Source: Hyalangium gracile (GTDB taxonomy: Bacteria; Myxococcota; Myxococcia; Myxococcales; Myxococcaceae). From it: a stretch of 64,000 nucleotides of DNA. The translations under genes were made by a program, and so were the position numbers. The notes under the pieces are model-generated. The model was given only the letters and a program-made list of their open reading frames with translations, had not been told where the DNA came from and searched no databases. This document shows positions 1 to 10,418 of this stretch, piece by piece; position 1 is the first letter of the stretch; each line of letters opens with the position of its first letter. The stretch covers positions 310,001 through 374,000 of the forward strand of contig NZ_JAHXBG010000008.1 of assembly GCF_020103725.1 (NCBI RefSeq), read 5' to 3'.

Positions 1-94
1 GGCCGGCTTCCAGAGCCACGTGCCCAAGCCCGTGGAGCCCCTCGAGCTGCTGGCGGTGCTGGCCTCGCTCGCCGGGAGGGTGGGGGGCACGTGA
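1..94 (+). CDS. C-terminal end of a receiver-domain protein (partial)
   Basis: Only the last 30 codons lie in the window, ending in TGA at 92-94. The peptide contains HVPKPVEPLELLAVLASLAG, which matches the end of a CheY-like receiver domain: the conserved Lys-Pro pair after beta-5, then helix alpha-5. In myxobacteria such tails usually close a hybrid histidine kinase or a response regulator. The phospho-acceptor Asp is outside the window, so the parent protein cannot be identified. Confidence 0.7.
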   Translation, partial: AGFQSHVPKPVEPLELLAVLASLAGRVGGT

Positions 95-198
95 GCCCAG
101 GGTTTCGATGGCGGCCTCGAGAACGGGCTGTTAGGAAGGCGCTCATGCTCCCGCAGACCTCTCCGCCCTGAATCTCCCGCCGCCGGTGGACGGCTGCC

Positions 199-1365
199 TT
201 GCTGGCGGTGGCGTTCACCGACGAGCTCGTCACCGGTGTGGTGCCCGCCGGTGCGCCGGAGCTCCTGAGCACCTTCGAGCTGACGCCTGCGCGGGCCGCG
301 GGCTGGACGCTGGTGGCCTTCCAGGTGCTCGGCGCGGTGCTGGAGCCCCCGCTGCTGGCGCTGGCGCATGGCCGTCGCGAGCGGCGGATGCGGTCGGCGG
401 GGCTCTGGCTCATGGCGCTCACCATGCTGGCGGCGGCGCTGGCGCCCTCGTACTGGCTGCTCCTGGTGGCGCTGATGCTCTATGGGCTGGCCAGCGGGCT
501 GGGAGTGAACCTGGCACAGGCGGCGCTCGTCTCCGGGAACCCGGGACGGAGCGAGGTGGTGCTCGCGCGGTGGTCGCTGCTGGGGCTCATCGGCGATCTG
601 CTCGCCCCTGCCGCGTTGGCCGTCTCGGTGGCGCTGGGCCTGGGCTGGCGGGGCGCGCTGCTGGCGGTGGGGGCGCTGGCGACGGTTCAGGCCCTGGCGG
701 CGCTGCGAGCACCGGGAGCGGGAGGGGACACGAGCCAGGCGCCAGACGTCACCGTGCGCGAGTCCCTGCGAGCCATCGTCCGGAGCCGACCGCTCCTGGC
801 CTGGTCGTTGGTGACGGTGCTGTGCGGGCTGATGGACGAGGTGCTCGTCGCGTTCGGAGCGCTCTCCCTGAGCGAGCGCCTGGGCACGGATGCCACCGGT
901 CGGGCCGCCATCCTCTCGGCCTGGGTGCTGGGGGGACTGCTCGGCTCGGTGCTGCTCGAGCGCCTGGCATCGCGCTTCCGGCCCTCCACGCTGCTGGCCG
1001 TCTCGGGGCTGGGCTGCGCCGCCGCGTACTCGGCGTGGCTGGCCGCGAGCACCTGGCTCACCAGCGCGGTGACGCTCGGAGTGGCGGGGGTGTTCGCGGC
1101 GGCCCACTACCCGCTGCTGCGGGCCCGAGCCTTCGCGGCCATGCCGGAGCGGCCGAACGTGGTGCTGGCGGCGGGCTCGCTGTTCAGCGCGCTGGAGCTC
1201 ACGTTGCCCCTCCTCGTCGGAGCGGTGGCGGACGGCCCCGGCCTCTTCGCGGCGATGCTCGTCCTGCTCGCCCAGCCCCTGGGAGTGGTGCTGGCGGCGG
1301 CCGCTGCCCACCGGGGCGAGCGTGCCCGCGCGGGGGCGCCGCCACCTCCTTCCGCTGAAGGGTGA
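199..1365 (+). CDS. MFS transporter
   Basis: A 388-residue, strongly hydrophobic protein with about 12 predicted membrane segments and a hydrophilic central loop (roughly residues 170-190), the 6+6 layout of the major facilitator superfamily. A basic loop (HGRRERRMRS, about residues 55-65) sits after helix 2, where the MFS loop 2-3 motif lies. It is an inner-membrane secondary transporter; no substrate can be read from the sequence. The start is TTG at 199: an in-frame TGA at 169 leaves no ATG or GTG upstream, so a slightly shortened N-terminus is possible. It stands alone, downstream of the receiver-domain gene on the same strand. Confidence 0.75.
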   Translation: MLAVAFTDELVTGVVPAGAPELLSTFELTPARAAGWTLVAFQVLGAVLEPPLLALAHGRRERRMRSAGLWLMALTMLAAALAPSYWLLLVALMLYGLASGLGVNLAQAALVSGNPGRSEVVLARWSLLGLIGDLLAPAALAVSVALGLGWRGALLAVGALATVQALAALRAPGAGGDTSQAPDVTVRESLRAIVRSRPLLAWSLVTVLCGLMDEVLVAFGALSLSERLGTDATGRAAILSAWVLGGLLGSVLLERLASRFRPSTLLAVSGLGCAAAYSAWLAASTWLTSAVTLGVAGVFAAAHYPLLRARAFAAMPERPNVVLAAGSLFSALELTLPLLVGAVADGPGLFAAMLVLLAQPLGVVLAAAAAHRGERARAGAPPPPSAEG

Positions 1366-1500
1366 GGGCTCGTGGGTGTCGAAAGGCGACAGCGTGCTCC
1401 ATGCCCTGGCACAGCTTGGTTGGGGCGCAGGGCTCGTCGGGATCCGCGCCGCTCCCTCGGCTAATGTGTCGGTACGCCTCCCCGAGACCACAAGCTTGTC

Positions 1501-2843
<1,343 letters not shown>

Positions 2844-2970
2844 GGCTCGCCCGTTCAGCCCGTCCCCGGCTCGAAGGTAGCACCGCGGCCTCGGCGAGCG
2901 CCTGAGCTTTGGCGCCTGCGAGGCAGGAGCCGCTCCCGGTAGCGCGCGCCTGCGCCGACAAGCCACTCCG

Positions 2971-3960
2971 CTACAGTCCGGCGACCCTCTCGAAGAACCA
3001 GAAGGCCGCGAGGATGCCGATGGCGTAGGCCGGAGCGGCCGTGGCTCCCTTCGGCCAGGTGATCGGGAGCCTCCGGAGCGCCGCGGTGAGGAGCAGGACG
3101 GCAGAGATGAAGACGAGCTGTCCCAGCTCGATGCCCGCATTGAAGGAGAACAGGGAGAGCGGGATCTCCGCCGGAGGGAGGCCGACCTCGCTCAGGGCGC
3201 CGGCGAAGCCGAGCCCGTGGAGGAGGCCGAAGCCGCTCGCGACGAGCCAGGGCGCCCGCTGGGTGAAGGTCCTCTGGCCTTCCCGCCGCCGGGTGAGCTC
3301 CACGGCGAGCACGTAGATGCTCAGGGCGATCGCGGCCTCCATGGGCGCCTGCGGCACCGTCACCAGCCCGAGCGACGCGAGCCCGAGGGTGACGCTGTGC
3401 CCCAGGGTGAAGGCGGTGACCGTCCAGAGCAGCCTGGAGCCCCACCCAACGAGGAGCACGAGGCCGAGCACGAAGAGCAGGTGATCCCACCCGGTCAGGA
3501 TGTGCTCGACTCCCAGCGTCGCATAGTCGCGGAGGACGCCCAGGCGACCGCTGCCGGCGCGCACCTCGAAGCTGGGAGCCTTGGCGGTCAGCACCTGGCG
3601 CAGCTGGCGGCCATCGCGCAGGGTGATGCGCAGGAGCACGTCGGCCTGGCTCGAGGCGATGCCCTCCACGCCCACCGTCTTGCCAGCCAGGCCCTCTGGG
3701 CAGCGGAGCCGCCAGGTCGCCCGCATGCCGGTGCCCTCCTTCCGCACCGCCGGAGCGCCGACACCCGTACACGCGATGGGCAGCACGGGCCGCAGCTGGC
3801 TGCCCTGCACGCGGACGATGGGCTGCTTCCAGCTCACCTCGATGTCGCTGGCCGAGACCTCCTCCAGCGACAGGAGCGCGGGCGCGAACTGGTGGGCCGC
3901 CACCGGGGCTGGCGAGCCCAGCACGACGGCCAGCAGGAGCCACGCCGCGTGGCGCTTCAT
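2971..3960 (-). CDS. HupE/UreJ family membrane protein
   Basis: 329 residues. A cleavable signal peptide (MKRHAAWLLLAVVLGSPAP, then AHQF) precedes an exported domain of about 140 residues. A membrane domain of about seven helices follows, with the family histidine motifs GVEHILTGWDHLLF and FTLGHSVTL. HupE/UreJ proteins are linked to nickel or cobalt uptake; this longer form with an exported N-terminal domain is common in marine and predatory bacteria and its substrate is not established. The ATG overlaps the stop of the PPIase gene upstream (ATGA), so the two are translationally coupled. It is the last gene of a three-gene operon. Confidence 0.8.
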   Translation of the reverse strand: MKRHAAWLLLAVVLGSPAPVAAHQFAPALLSLEEVSASDIEVSWKQPIVRVQGSQLRPVLPIACTGVGAPAVRKEGTGMRATWRLRCPEGLAGKTVGVEGIASSQADVLLRITLRDGRQLRQVLTAKAPSFEVRAGSGRLGVLRDYATLGVEHILTGWDHLLFVLGLVLLVGWGSRLLWTVTAFTLGHSVTLGLASLGLVTVPQAPMEAAIALSIYVLAVELTRRREGQRTFTQRAPWLVASGFGLLHGLGFAGALSEVGLPPAEIPLSLFSFNAGIELGQLVFISAVLLLTAALRRLPITWPKGATAAPAYAIGILAAFWFFERVAGL

Positions 3961-4907
3961 GAGCCGCGCTCCGGCAGGACGATGTCGTACTCCGCGCGCA
4001 GCTCCCGCAGGCGCAGCATGAGCCACTCGTCCGCCAGCTTCTCCAGCAACCGTCGCTGGACGGTGTCCCGCACCTCGGCGAGCGGCGGCAGGGCGGCCTC
4101 CAGGCGCTCGTGCACGAAGACGAGGTGGTGGCCGTAGCGCGAGGGGATGGGCTCGGACCACTGTCCCGGGGGCAGCTTCATCACCGCGGTGGCAAAGTCC
4201 CGGCCGAACTCGCCCTCCAGGCTCTGCTCGGTGGTGAGCGGCAGGCTCGGCGGCACGAGGGACTCGTCGGCGAGAGCGAGGGCGTCCCTGTGGCTCAGCG
4301 CCTCCTGGCGGATGCGTGACAGCAGCGCGCGCGCCCGCGCCTCGGTGTCCGGCCACTTGAAGCCGTTGATCGCCACGTGCGAGAGGCGGACCTGCGCCGG
4401 GCGGGTATACTCCTCGGCGTTGGCCGCGAAGAATTGCTCGACCAGCTCCTGCCGCGGCTCCTGCAGGAGCACCACCGAACGGATGAGCCGGCGTGCGCTG
4501 TCGGTAAGGATGCGCCGCACCACGAGATCACCCTCATGGAGCCCGAGCGCCAGGGCCGCCTTGGCCCCCTCCTCCGGCGAGCCGTGGGGGTTGGCCTCGA
4601 CGAAGTCGGCGATCTGCGCCAGCCGCGCCTGCGCGGCCGAGTTCTCCTGCATTCCGAGCGCGAGCGCGTACTGGAAGAGCACCTCGTCATCAATCTGAAC
4701 GTCAAGGATCTGCTGCCACTCCTCCCGGGTGGGGGGACGGACGTTCTGATCCACGAAGTCTCGGTACATCTGCTGGACGCGGTGCGCGGCGATCTCGATG
4801 CGCGGCTTCTTGTGGAGCGGGCCCAGGCCCGGGAGCCTGGTGGCGCCGAAGAGCAGCGCCCCGAGCGCCAGCATGTGCAGCGCGGGGGATCTCAACCAGC
4901 GTGACAT
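3957..4907 (-). CDS. Parvulin-type peptidyl-prolyl cis-trans isomerase
   Basis: 316 residues with a single N-terminal hydrophobic segment (ALHMLALGALLFGATRL), probably a membrane anchor facing the periplasm. A helical SurA/PpiD-like region follows (about 35-170), with a PpiC rotamase-like domain at about 170-285 (RPAQVRLSHVAI ... YGHHLVFVHERL). It should help fold secreted or outer-membrane proteins. It begins directly after the DUF3604 gene stop (4908) and overlaps the HupE start by 4 bp, which suggests it acts on one of these exported partners. Chaperone activity without catalysis is also possible. Confidence 0.8.
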   Translation of the reverse strand: MSRWLRSPALHMLALGALLFGATRLPGLGPLHKKPRIEIAAHRVQQMYRDFVDQNVRPPTREEWQQILDVQIDDEVLFQYALALGMQENSAAQARLAQIADFVEANPHGSPEEGAKAALALGLHEGDLVVRRILTDSARRLIRSVVLLQEPRQELVEQFFAANAEEYTRPAQVRLSHVAINGFKWPDTEARARALLSRIRQEALSHRDALALADESLVPPSLPLTTEQSLEGEFGRDFATAVMKLPPGQWSEPIPSRYGHHLVFVHERLEAALPPLAEVRDTVQRRLLEKLADEWLMLRLRELRAEYDIVLPERGS

Positions 4908-7202
4908 CTACTTCTTGGGCTCGTACCAGATGGGTGAGGTCCAGGCGCGCTCCTGGATCACCGGCTGGACGAAGGTGTCGGTGAGCTGATTCGAGCAGCA
5001 CATGGCGCCGTGATCCGCCTTGAGCCGCTGCTCCGGCGTGCCCGTCTTCAGCGCGTCGAGGGACTTCTGGCATCGCGAGGTGTCGAGCGGATCCACGCCG
5101 ATCCACTTCCGGCACCACAGGGTGCTGTAGCGGCAGACGGGCTCCTCGAGCACGCGGACGTAGTAGAAGGCGTGCTCGTTCGGGTTGAACGTAGGGTCCC
5201 TCCACACGCCGCACAGGCGAGAGGCGCCTCGGTCCGGCTTCGGCTTGCATGTGACGGGATCGATCAGCGATTGCTGATTGAGGGCGCTCTCGTCTTGACC
5301 CGCCACTGTGAAGACTCTCTCGTGTTCACGGCCGTCAGCGGTGACCCAGCCCTTGATGATCTGGATCTGCTGGAGGTTTGTCTTGAGGACGTCGTCGGCC
5401 CAGGCGGCGGTGATGAAGGTGGGGCCCTGTTTGCCGGAGGGGGGCCGCCGCAGGTCACCGCCCATGGGCACGCCGCCGCTGTAGCCGAGCTGGACGAAGT
5501 CCCGCTCGCAGGCGTCGGTGGGGAAGTCCCAGCCGCCGAAGAAGCGCACGACGATGCGCGTGCCGCTGGTGCCGTAGGTCTCTTTCCGCTTGAGCGCCTC
5601 GAAGATCGAGTCCCGCGAGTTCTCCTCCGCCCACACCACCGAGTGGCCACCGCTGCTCTCCTGGATCGATGAGGCGCTCGACATCGGCCAGACGTCCTTG
5701 ATGCCTGAGTGCCCGGGCCACTGCTCGTTCTCCGGGGTCCAGCCCATCACGCCGGTGTGCGAGTCGGTGGCGGCCACCACGCCCATCTTGAAAGGGTTGA
5801 CGCCCCCGAACGTCCCCTTGGCCGCGTACTGGATGCCGTCCTTCCAGATGTTGCGCACGTACGAGCGCGAGCCCCAGGTGCTGGGCGCGCTGGGGCCGCC
5901 GCCCTCTGCCCCCGTCGCGCCCGCGACAGAGTTGAGCAACTTGCTGTCCAGGAGCTCGAAGGCGCACTGCTCATCGATGGTGTCGGTGCCTGCGAGGAAG
6001 CGCGGGTCGTAGCGGCACTCGCTGCTGCCCTTGTCCTGGTAGATCTCGACGAGCGGCTCCATCTGCTGGTGGCGCTTGGCGTCGTCGGAGTTGTACGGGT
6101 CGAGGAACAGAGGAGGGAACAGCGCGCTCCCGCCGCCGAGGTTGGTGTTGTGCGGGATGGTGATGAAGTCGCAGCGCGTGCCCGAACCGCTGGTGAGGCT
6201 CTGGCCCTTCAGGCAGTCCTCCTCGAGCTTGTTCCAGAATGGCTGCGGCAGCGGGTGGTGAGACGGAGTGCCCGCCGGCACCGGCCAGGCGCGCTTGGCG
6301 TCCTTCACCACGCCGCCAATGGCGCTGACGGGCGTCTGGAGGGGGTCGGGGTTGGGCTCCACCGCCATGTCAATGGCGGTCACCGGCCGGGTGACCACTC
6401 GGTCGTTGCGGAAGATGACGTTGCGATGCCAGTTGTTTCCGAGCGGGCTGGAGGTGTTCTCGTAGGCGATGAAGGTGGTGAACTTGCAGCGGTCGTATTC
6501 CTCGTTGGCGGCGCGCTGTATCTCCCCCCAGACGCTCAGCTCGGCCTCGTCGCACCGCTTGGAGTCGTATTCGCACAGTGGCACCCGCGTGTTCCTGCTG
6601 ACCGCGCCGAGGCTGGCGTAGGTGAGCTGGGTGAAGGCTGAGCCCGAGAGCGTGACCCCCTCCTTGGGGTTGATGGAATCCTTCGGCTCGTAGAACCAAT
6701 GGTTGATCATCCGGCACTCGAGCGAGAACTCCTCGGGGATCTCCTGTCCTTTCTTGTCGAGGAAGCCCTTGCAGAGCCCCATCAGACCGAAGTGCTCGGC
6801 GTGGTCGGTGACCGCGCCCCAGTCGATGGCGCGATCGATCATCGGCGTTCGGCTCGGCCCGCCGGCGAGCGGCTTGCCACCCTGCCGCCCCGAGGGCTCG
6901 GGCAACACGATGGGCGCCAGCCGCTTCGCGAAGCGGTAGGCCCCGCGGGGGCTGTTGCCGGATGCATAGTCGATGAAGCGGATGCTCGCGTCGAAGGACA
7001 GGCCCGTGTGCAGGTGCGTCGCTCCGAAGAGCGCCCGCCGTTGCGGCGTGTAGTCGCTGCAGCGCGGCTGGTCCTGCGCCTCGGTGACCTCGAAGGCCGG
7101 CTTGGACGGGGGCGGCCCGGCGTGGGCAGCGGTGGACTCGAGCGCCAGGCCGGCGCAGGCGAGCCACTGGACCGTCACGACGAGGCAGAGAGAGCGAGGC
7201 AT
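4908..7202 (-). CDS. Secreted DUF3604 (PHP-like) protein
   Basis: 764 residues with a signal peptide ending near STAAHAG. The body shows the DUF3604 pattern: GATHLHTGLSFDA and WGAVTDHAEHFG near the N-terminus, then FITIPHNTNLGGG and MGVVAATDSHTG. These His/Asp clusters resemble the metal sites of PHP-family phosphoesterases, so a periplasmic metal-dependent hydrolase is likely. Many cysteines (for example CRYSTLWCRKW, MCCSN) fit an exported, disulfide-bonded protein. The ATG at 7202 is chosen because the signal peptide starts there; no good ribosome site is visible. First gene of the DUF3604-PPIase-HupE operon. Confidence 0.8.
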   Translation of the reverse strand: MPRSLCLVVTVQWLACAGLALESTAAHAGPPPSKPAFEVTEAQDQPRCSDYTPQRRALFGATHLHTGLSFDASIRFIDYASGNSPRGAYRFAKRLAPIVLPEPSGRQGGKPLAGGPSRTPMIDRAIDWGAVTDHAEHFGLMGLCKGFLDKKGQEIPEEFSLECRMINHWFYEPKDSINPKEGVTLSGSAFTQLTYASLGAVSRNTRVPLCEYDSKRCDEAELSVWGEIQRAANEEYDRCKFTTFIAYENTSSPLGNNWHRNVIFRNDRVVTRPVTAIDMAVEPNPDPLQTPVSAIGGVVKDAKRAWPVPAGTPSHHPLPQPFWNKLEEDCLKGQSLTSGSGTRCDFITIPHNTNLGGGSALFPPLFLDPYNSDDAKRHQQMEPLVEIYQDKGSSECRYDPRFLAGTDTIDEQCAFELLDSKLLNSVAGATGAEGGGPSAPSTWGSRSYVRNIWKDGIQYAAKGTFGGVNPFKMGVVAATDSHTGVMGWTPENEQWPGHSGIKDVWPMSSASSIQESSGGHSVVWAEENSRDSIFEALKRKETYGTSGTRIVVRFFGGWDFPTDACERDFVQLGYSGGVPMGGDLRRPPSGKQGPTFITAAWADDVLKTNLQQIQIIKGWVTADGREHERVFTVAGQDESALNQQSLIDPVTCKPKPDRGASRLCGVWRDPTFNPNEHAFYYVRVLEEPVCRYSTLWCRKWIGVDPLDTSRCQKSLDALKTGTPEQRLKADHGAMCCSNQLTDTFVQPVIQERAWTSPIWYEPKK

Positions 7203-7451
7203 GACATTCTTTGGGGGAGAAGGGGGGAACGGCGGTGACAGGTCGGGCTCGAGCCTAGCACGTGTCGCGCCCCGGTCCGTCACGCAGGGAGGCCGGCGGC
7301 GGCAGTGCGTGCGATGCGGTGAGGGGCACGCCAGAAGTCTCTTGACACATCCCAGCAGAGAGGAGGCGATGAGCTTGCGGAGTCTCACCTGGGCTCATGC
7401 GTTTTTCTGCAACGCTCGGGGCTCTCGCCCTGGGGCGGAGTGGAGACGAGC

Positions 7452-7970
7452 CTAGCGGGTGAACACCCGCGAGGAGGCATGGCGCGACCACACGACGCGC
7501 GTGTTCGCCAGGCCATCACCGATTCTCTTCCCCTGCGATATCTGGAACGCCGCGATGATCGTCGTGAACGGCACGAAGAAGATGAAGTGCCGGCCCAGTG
7601 AGCGCACCCAGTCGATGGCCTGGCCATCGCCCTCCGAGACGACGTGGAGCCCGAAGAGCGCCTTGCCCGGGGAGCGGCCGCGGAAACCGTCGCGAAATGG
7701 GAAGGCGGCCCAGCCAACCACCATGAACGCAGCCTGACCCGCCGTTGGGTCGACGGGAGTCAGCGCCGCCAGGCACAGCACTCCCAGGCCAATGAAGAGC
7801 GCTCGGTCGGCAATCCACGCGCCGGCACGCCGGTTGGTGAAGCTGGCACTGCAGCGGCGACAGACCTTATGGCCGTACAGGAGCTCTGCCTTGCGACGCG
7901 GAGCGGACTGGTCGCAAAGGGGGCAGATGAACTGATACTCGTCACGCGACTTCTGGCCCCATGGCCACAT
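7452..7970 (-). CDS. Zinc-ribbon RDD-family membrane protein
   Basis: 172 residues. The N-terminus carries a CPLC...CRRC pair (residues about 17-40) that looks like a zinc ribbon. An RDD-type membrane domain of about three helices follows (ALFIGLGVLCLAALTP, AAFMVVGWAAFPF, HFIFFVPFTTIIAAFQI), with the conserved RGRSPGKALFGLHVV loop. RDD proteins are inner-membrane proteins, some implicated in transport, but no function can be assigned here. The start at 7970 has GAGGAGG about 10 bp upstream. The 249 bp between its stop and the DUF3604 start (7203-7451) hold nothing I recognise. Confidence 0.75.
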   Translation of the reverse strand: MWPWGQKSRDEYQFICPLCDQSAPRRKAELLYGHKVCRRCSASFTNRRAGAWIADRALFIGLGVLCLAALTPVDPTAGQAAFMVVGWAAFPFRDGFRGRSPGKALFGLHVVSEGDGQAIDWVRSLGRHFIFFVPFTTIIAAFQISQGKRIGDGLANTRVVWSRHASSRVFTR

Positions 7971-8143
7971 GCGAACACGCCTCCTCGCCTCCGCGAGTCC
8001 TGGTTCCTTCGAGCCTTCGAGGGTAGCACTTCGGGTGGCGAGCACACATCCGTGGACGCACCGAAGGGCGGCCCTCGCTCATACAGATGGAGGGCCGCCC
8101 CGGGTGTCACTCACCGGGGCTCAGGCCCCGGGTGCTGCTTCAC

Positions 8144-8851
8144 CTACTGCCGCGAGGACTTCATCGCCTTGAGCGCCTCGAGGAGGCCGTCGGCCTGCTC
8201 CAGCGGGATGCCGGTGAAGTCCAGCACCGCCGAGCCCTTGTCGTTGCGCAGGCCCACCTTGACGCGCGTGCCGTTGCCCTTGGGGAAGCGGGCCAGCACC
8301 GCCGAGCGGTACTGCTCGGCCCTGGCCTCGGCCTCCGGCGGCAGGGGCTTGCTGGAGGTCGGCTTGCGCCTGATGCGGATCGCCGCGCGCATCTGGCTCA
8401 CGCTGCACGAGCCGAAGGGCAGGGTGCTCACCACGCCCTTGTCATCCGGCACCTCGATGAGGGTGTCGCCCGGCTGCTGGTGGTTCACCTGGATGCTGGC
8501 GACCTCCTTGTACGTCAGCAGCAGGTAGAGGCAGGTGACGCCGAAGCGGCGAGCCACCGGCTCGGTGAAGGCGTCGGCCACCGCGCCGTACAGCGTCAGG
8601 GCCGTCTGGGACAGGTCCGCCAGGTTCTTGCTGAAGAAGTCCCGGGCGTCCTTGAAGCCGGCCTGCTCCGCGAGCTTCTTCTCGACGATGTGGTTGTAGA
8701 TCTGCCCCATGCGGTAGTGGTTGGTGCTCTCCTGGGCCATCAGCCCGAGCAGCTCGTCCTTCAACTGCTGGAGCGTGGCGTCATCCGGGATGCCGGTGGT
8801 GCTGTTGTCGGTGGTGGTCGCGGACTCCTTGAACTTGAACAGCTTGAACAT
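8144..8851 (-). CDS. Conserved hypothetical protein
   Basis: 235 residues, soluble, no signal peptide. The ATG at 8851 (MFKLFKFKESA) has GGGGGAG about 10 bp upstream, better than the longer frame. The N-terminal half is helical (residues 25-110, ending AVADAFTEPVARRFGVTCLY) and the C-terminal half is basic (IRIRRKP, then RVKVGLRNDKGSAVLDFTGI). The layout of a helical part plus a small mixed alpha/beta part suggests a nucleic-acid or protein-binding role, but I do not recognise the family. It is transcribed divergently from the nuclease gene at 8956, with about 104 bp between the starts. Confidence 0.6.
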   Translation of the reverse strand: MFKLFKFKESATTTDNSTTGIPDDATLQQLKDELLGLMAQESTNHYRMGQIYNHIVEKKLAEQAGFKDARDFFSKNLADLSQTALTLYGAVADAFTEPVARRFGVTCLYLLLTYKEVASIQVNHQQPGDTLIEVPDDKGVVSTLPFGSCSVSQMRAAIRIRRKPTSSKPLPPEAEARAEQYRSAVLARFPKGNGTRVKVGLRNDKGSAVLDFTGIPLEQADGLLEALKAMKSSRQ

Positions 8852-8955
8852 GATGAGGATCTCCCCCCTGCTGAGACGCACCAGTGCGTTCAGGCCGCTG
8901 ACGGGCGGCGGGACGGGCGCGGCCTGCTGGAGTCGCGTTCGGCATATAAAGGGGA

Positions 8956-9597
8956 ATGCTGTTCTTCGACCTGGAGGCCTACGTGCCTCCCTCCGAGCGT
9001 GAGCCAGGCCGCAGCTCCCTGGTAGTCAATCCGACCCGGCCTGGGCACGTGTTGCTGGGAGGGTGTTTCTTCAGCAAGGGCTTTTCGGATCCCATCCCCG
9101 AGGCCCCTGTCCTCCAAGGGCTCTGGCTCTGGGAGCATGCCTCCGAGGCAGAGCTCCTCCGGGCCATCTTGGCGCGCTTCGAGGAGGCATGGCGGAGCCA
9201 GGAGCGGATCAAGATCCTCGGCAAGCCTACGACGGATCTGGTCGTCTGCGGCGCCGGCATCGCCAAGTTCGACCTGCCGGCGCTCTTCTGCCGCGCTCAT
9301 CTCCACGGCCTCGCCGACCCGGCCGAACTGTACGAGGTGTTCCTCAAAACCCGGCCGATTGATCTCGCCAATGAGGCCAGCTTCCTGTTTCCCGAGGAGC
9401 CCGTGCTGTACCCAAAGACGACACGGGAGATGGCGGGGAGGCTGGGGCTGCGCGAACGCAAGGGCTCCAGCAAGGGGGTCTGGGAACTCTACGAGCAGCA
9501 GGACCATGCCGCTATCGAGCAGCGGACGGCTGCTGAGCTGCTGACGGTGCTCGATATCTACAGGCACCTCCAGCAGCGCATCTCCCGCAGGCGCTGA
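8956..9597 (+). CDS. DnaQ-fold (DEDD) 3'-5' exonuclease-like protein
   Basis: 213 residues. Asp5 and Glu7 in MLFFDLEAY form an ExoI-type D-x-E motif. GAGIAKFDLPAL (about 97-108) resembles ExoII with a candidate metal Asp, and the region YEQQDHAAIEQRTAAELLTV near 180-200 supplies the helix and Asp/Glu expected of ExoIII. This is the RNase H-like fold of DEDD exonucleases and is closest to stand-alone DNA polymerase B exonuclease-like proteins. A nucleic-acid processing role is likely; the substrate is unknown. It is convergent with the immunity-like gene at 9645. Confidence 0.6.
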   Translation: MLFFDLEAYVPPSEREPGRSSLVVNPTRPGHVLLGGCFFSKGFSDPIPEAPVLQGLWLWEHASEAELLRAILARFEEAWRSQERIKILGKPTTDLVVCGAGIAKFDLPALFCRAHLHGLADPAELYEVFLKTRPIDLANEASFLFPEEPVLYPKTTREMAGRLGLRERKGSSKGVWELYEQQDHAAIEQRTAAELLTVLDIYRHLQQRISRRR

Positions 9598-9644
9598 GAG
9601 CCTTGGTTGGGAGTGGCCGTTCGCCGCCTTCCCAATGCTGGCAG

Positions 9645-10418
9645 TTACTCTCCCTCCTCATGGCCCCTGGAGATGGAGAGCGGATAGAGGGCTCGGTGAT
9701 GGATGTTGCGATAATGGGCAGCGAGGTAGAACTCGCCCGCAATCAACACCCACGCCCAGCTGGGTGGGTCGGATTGTGATTGCAGCCAGGCAGATGCCTC
9801 ATCCAGGCTTCCGAATGACGTAGCCGCTCTGGGCGGATGCTCCTTCTGGAGTTCGGCAAGGTAGTACTCGAGGGCGCGGCTTCGTGGCAGGCGGAAGCCC
9901 GGTACCTGGTCGTCATGGACAACCTCGTGATACGTATTGGCAATCAAGATGCTGGCGGAGTCAGGGGGCAGGGGGCGTTGCTCGAGCCACGCCTGCGCCT
10001 CCTCCTGGGTAGCAAATGCAGCCATGACATAAGGAGGCCCGCCAGCCTCGACATGCGCAAGGTATTCTTCGAACGCGCCGTATTGTCCCGCCGAGGAGAT
10101 GAAGTGAAGCGCGTCAAGAATGACCTGGATCCGCGCTTTCTCCGCGGAAGATTCTGGCTCGTCGCGGAGCTGCGTGAAGAACTCCACCGCCTTGCGCAGG
10201 CGCTCCCTGAGGCTCTCGGTCCCCTCGGGTTGAGGCGGAGCAGCAGCCCCTGGCCTTTGGCGGAAGTCCTCGAAGCGATACCTCTGGCCAGTGGCGTCAA
10301 TGAAGAGGAGCGCGTCGCGTGCCAGTCCAAGGAGCCGTCGCCGCTCAGGTGACGAGTCCTTGCTCCACTCCCTTCCGATGATGGGCTGAGGTTCCGAAAG
10401 AAGCGTGGGGTTCGTCAT
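9645..10418 (-). CDS. Candidate immunity protein with an internal repeat
   Basis: 257 residues, soluble, acidic. The C-terminal half holds two related units of about 60 residues: FATQEEAQAWLEQRPLPP...ILIANTYHEV and FGSLDEASAWLQSQSDPP...VLIAGEFYLA. Each has an EA.AWL helix, a P-P turn and an IL/VLIA strand. The ATG overlaps the stop of a short hydrophobic coding tail upstream (ATGA at 10415-10418). That coupling is typical of toxin-immunity pairs, and the tail looks like the end of a toxin cut off near the IS element. The immunity role is inferred from this context; I do not recognise the family. Confidence 0.55.
   Translation of the reverse strand: MTNPTLLSEPQPIIGREWSKDSSPERRRLLGLARDALLFIDATGQRYRFEDFRQRPGAAAPPQPEGTESLRERLRKAVEFFTQLRDEPESSAEKARIQVILDALHFISSAGQYGAFEEYLAHVEAGGPPYVMAAFATQEEAQAWLEQRPLPPDSASILIANTYHEVVHDDQVPGFRLPRSRALEYYLAELQKEHPPRAATSFGSLDEASAWLQSQSDPPSWAWVLIAGEFYLAAHYRNIHHRALYPLSISRGHEEGE

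Noticed and set aside
686-1061. Minus-strand frames inside the MFS gene
   Set aside because: Ser/Arg/Pro-rich shadows of a clear membrane protein gene.
7203-7451. A small gene or RNA between the DUF3604 and RDD genes
   Set aside because: No frame with a ribosome site and no strong hairpin was found by eye.
9607-9635. A hairpin (TTGGGA ... TCCCAA) between the convergent nuclease and immunity-like genes
   Set aside because: Short stem and no T-run on either side; not enough for a terminator call.
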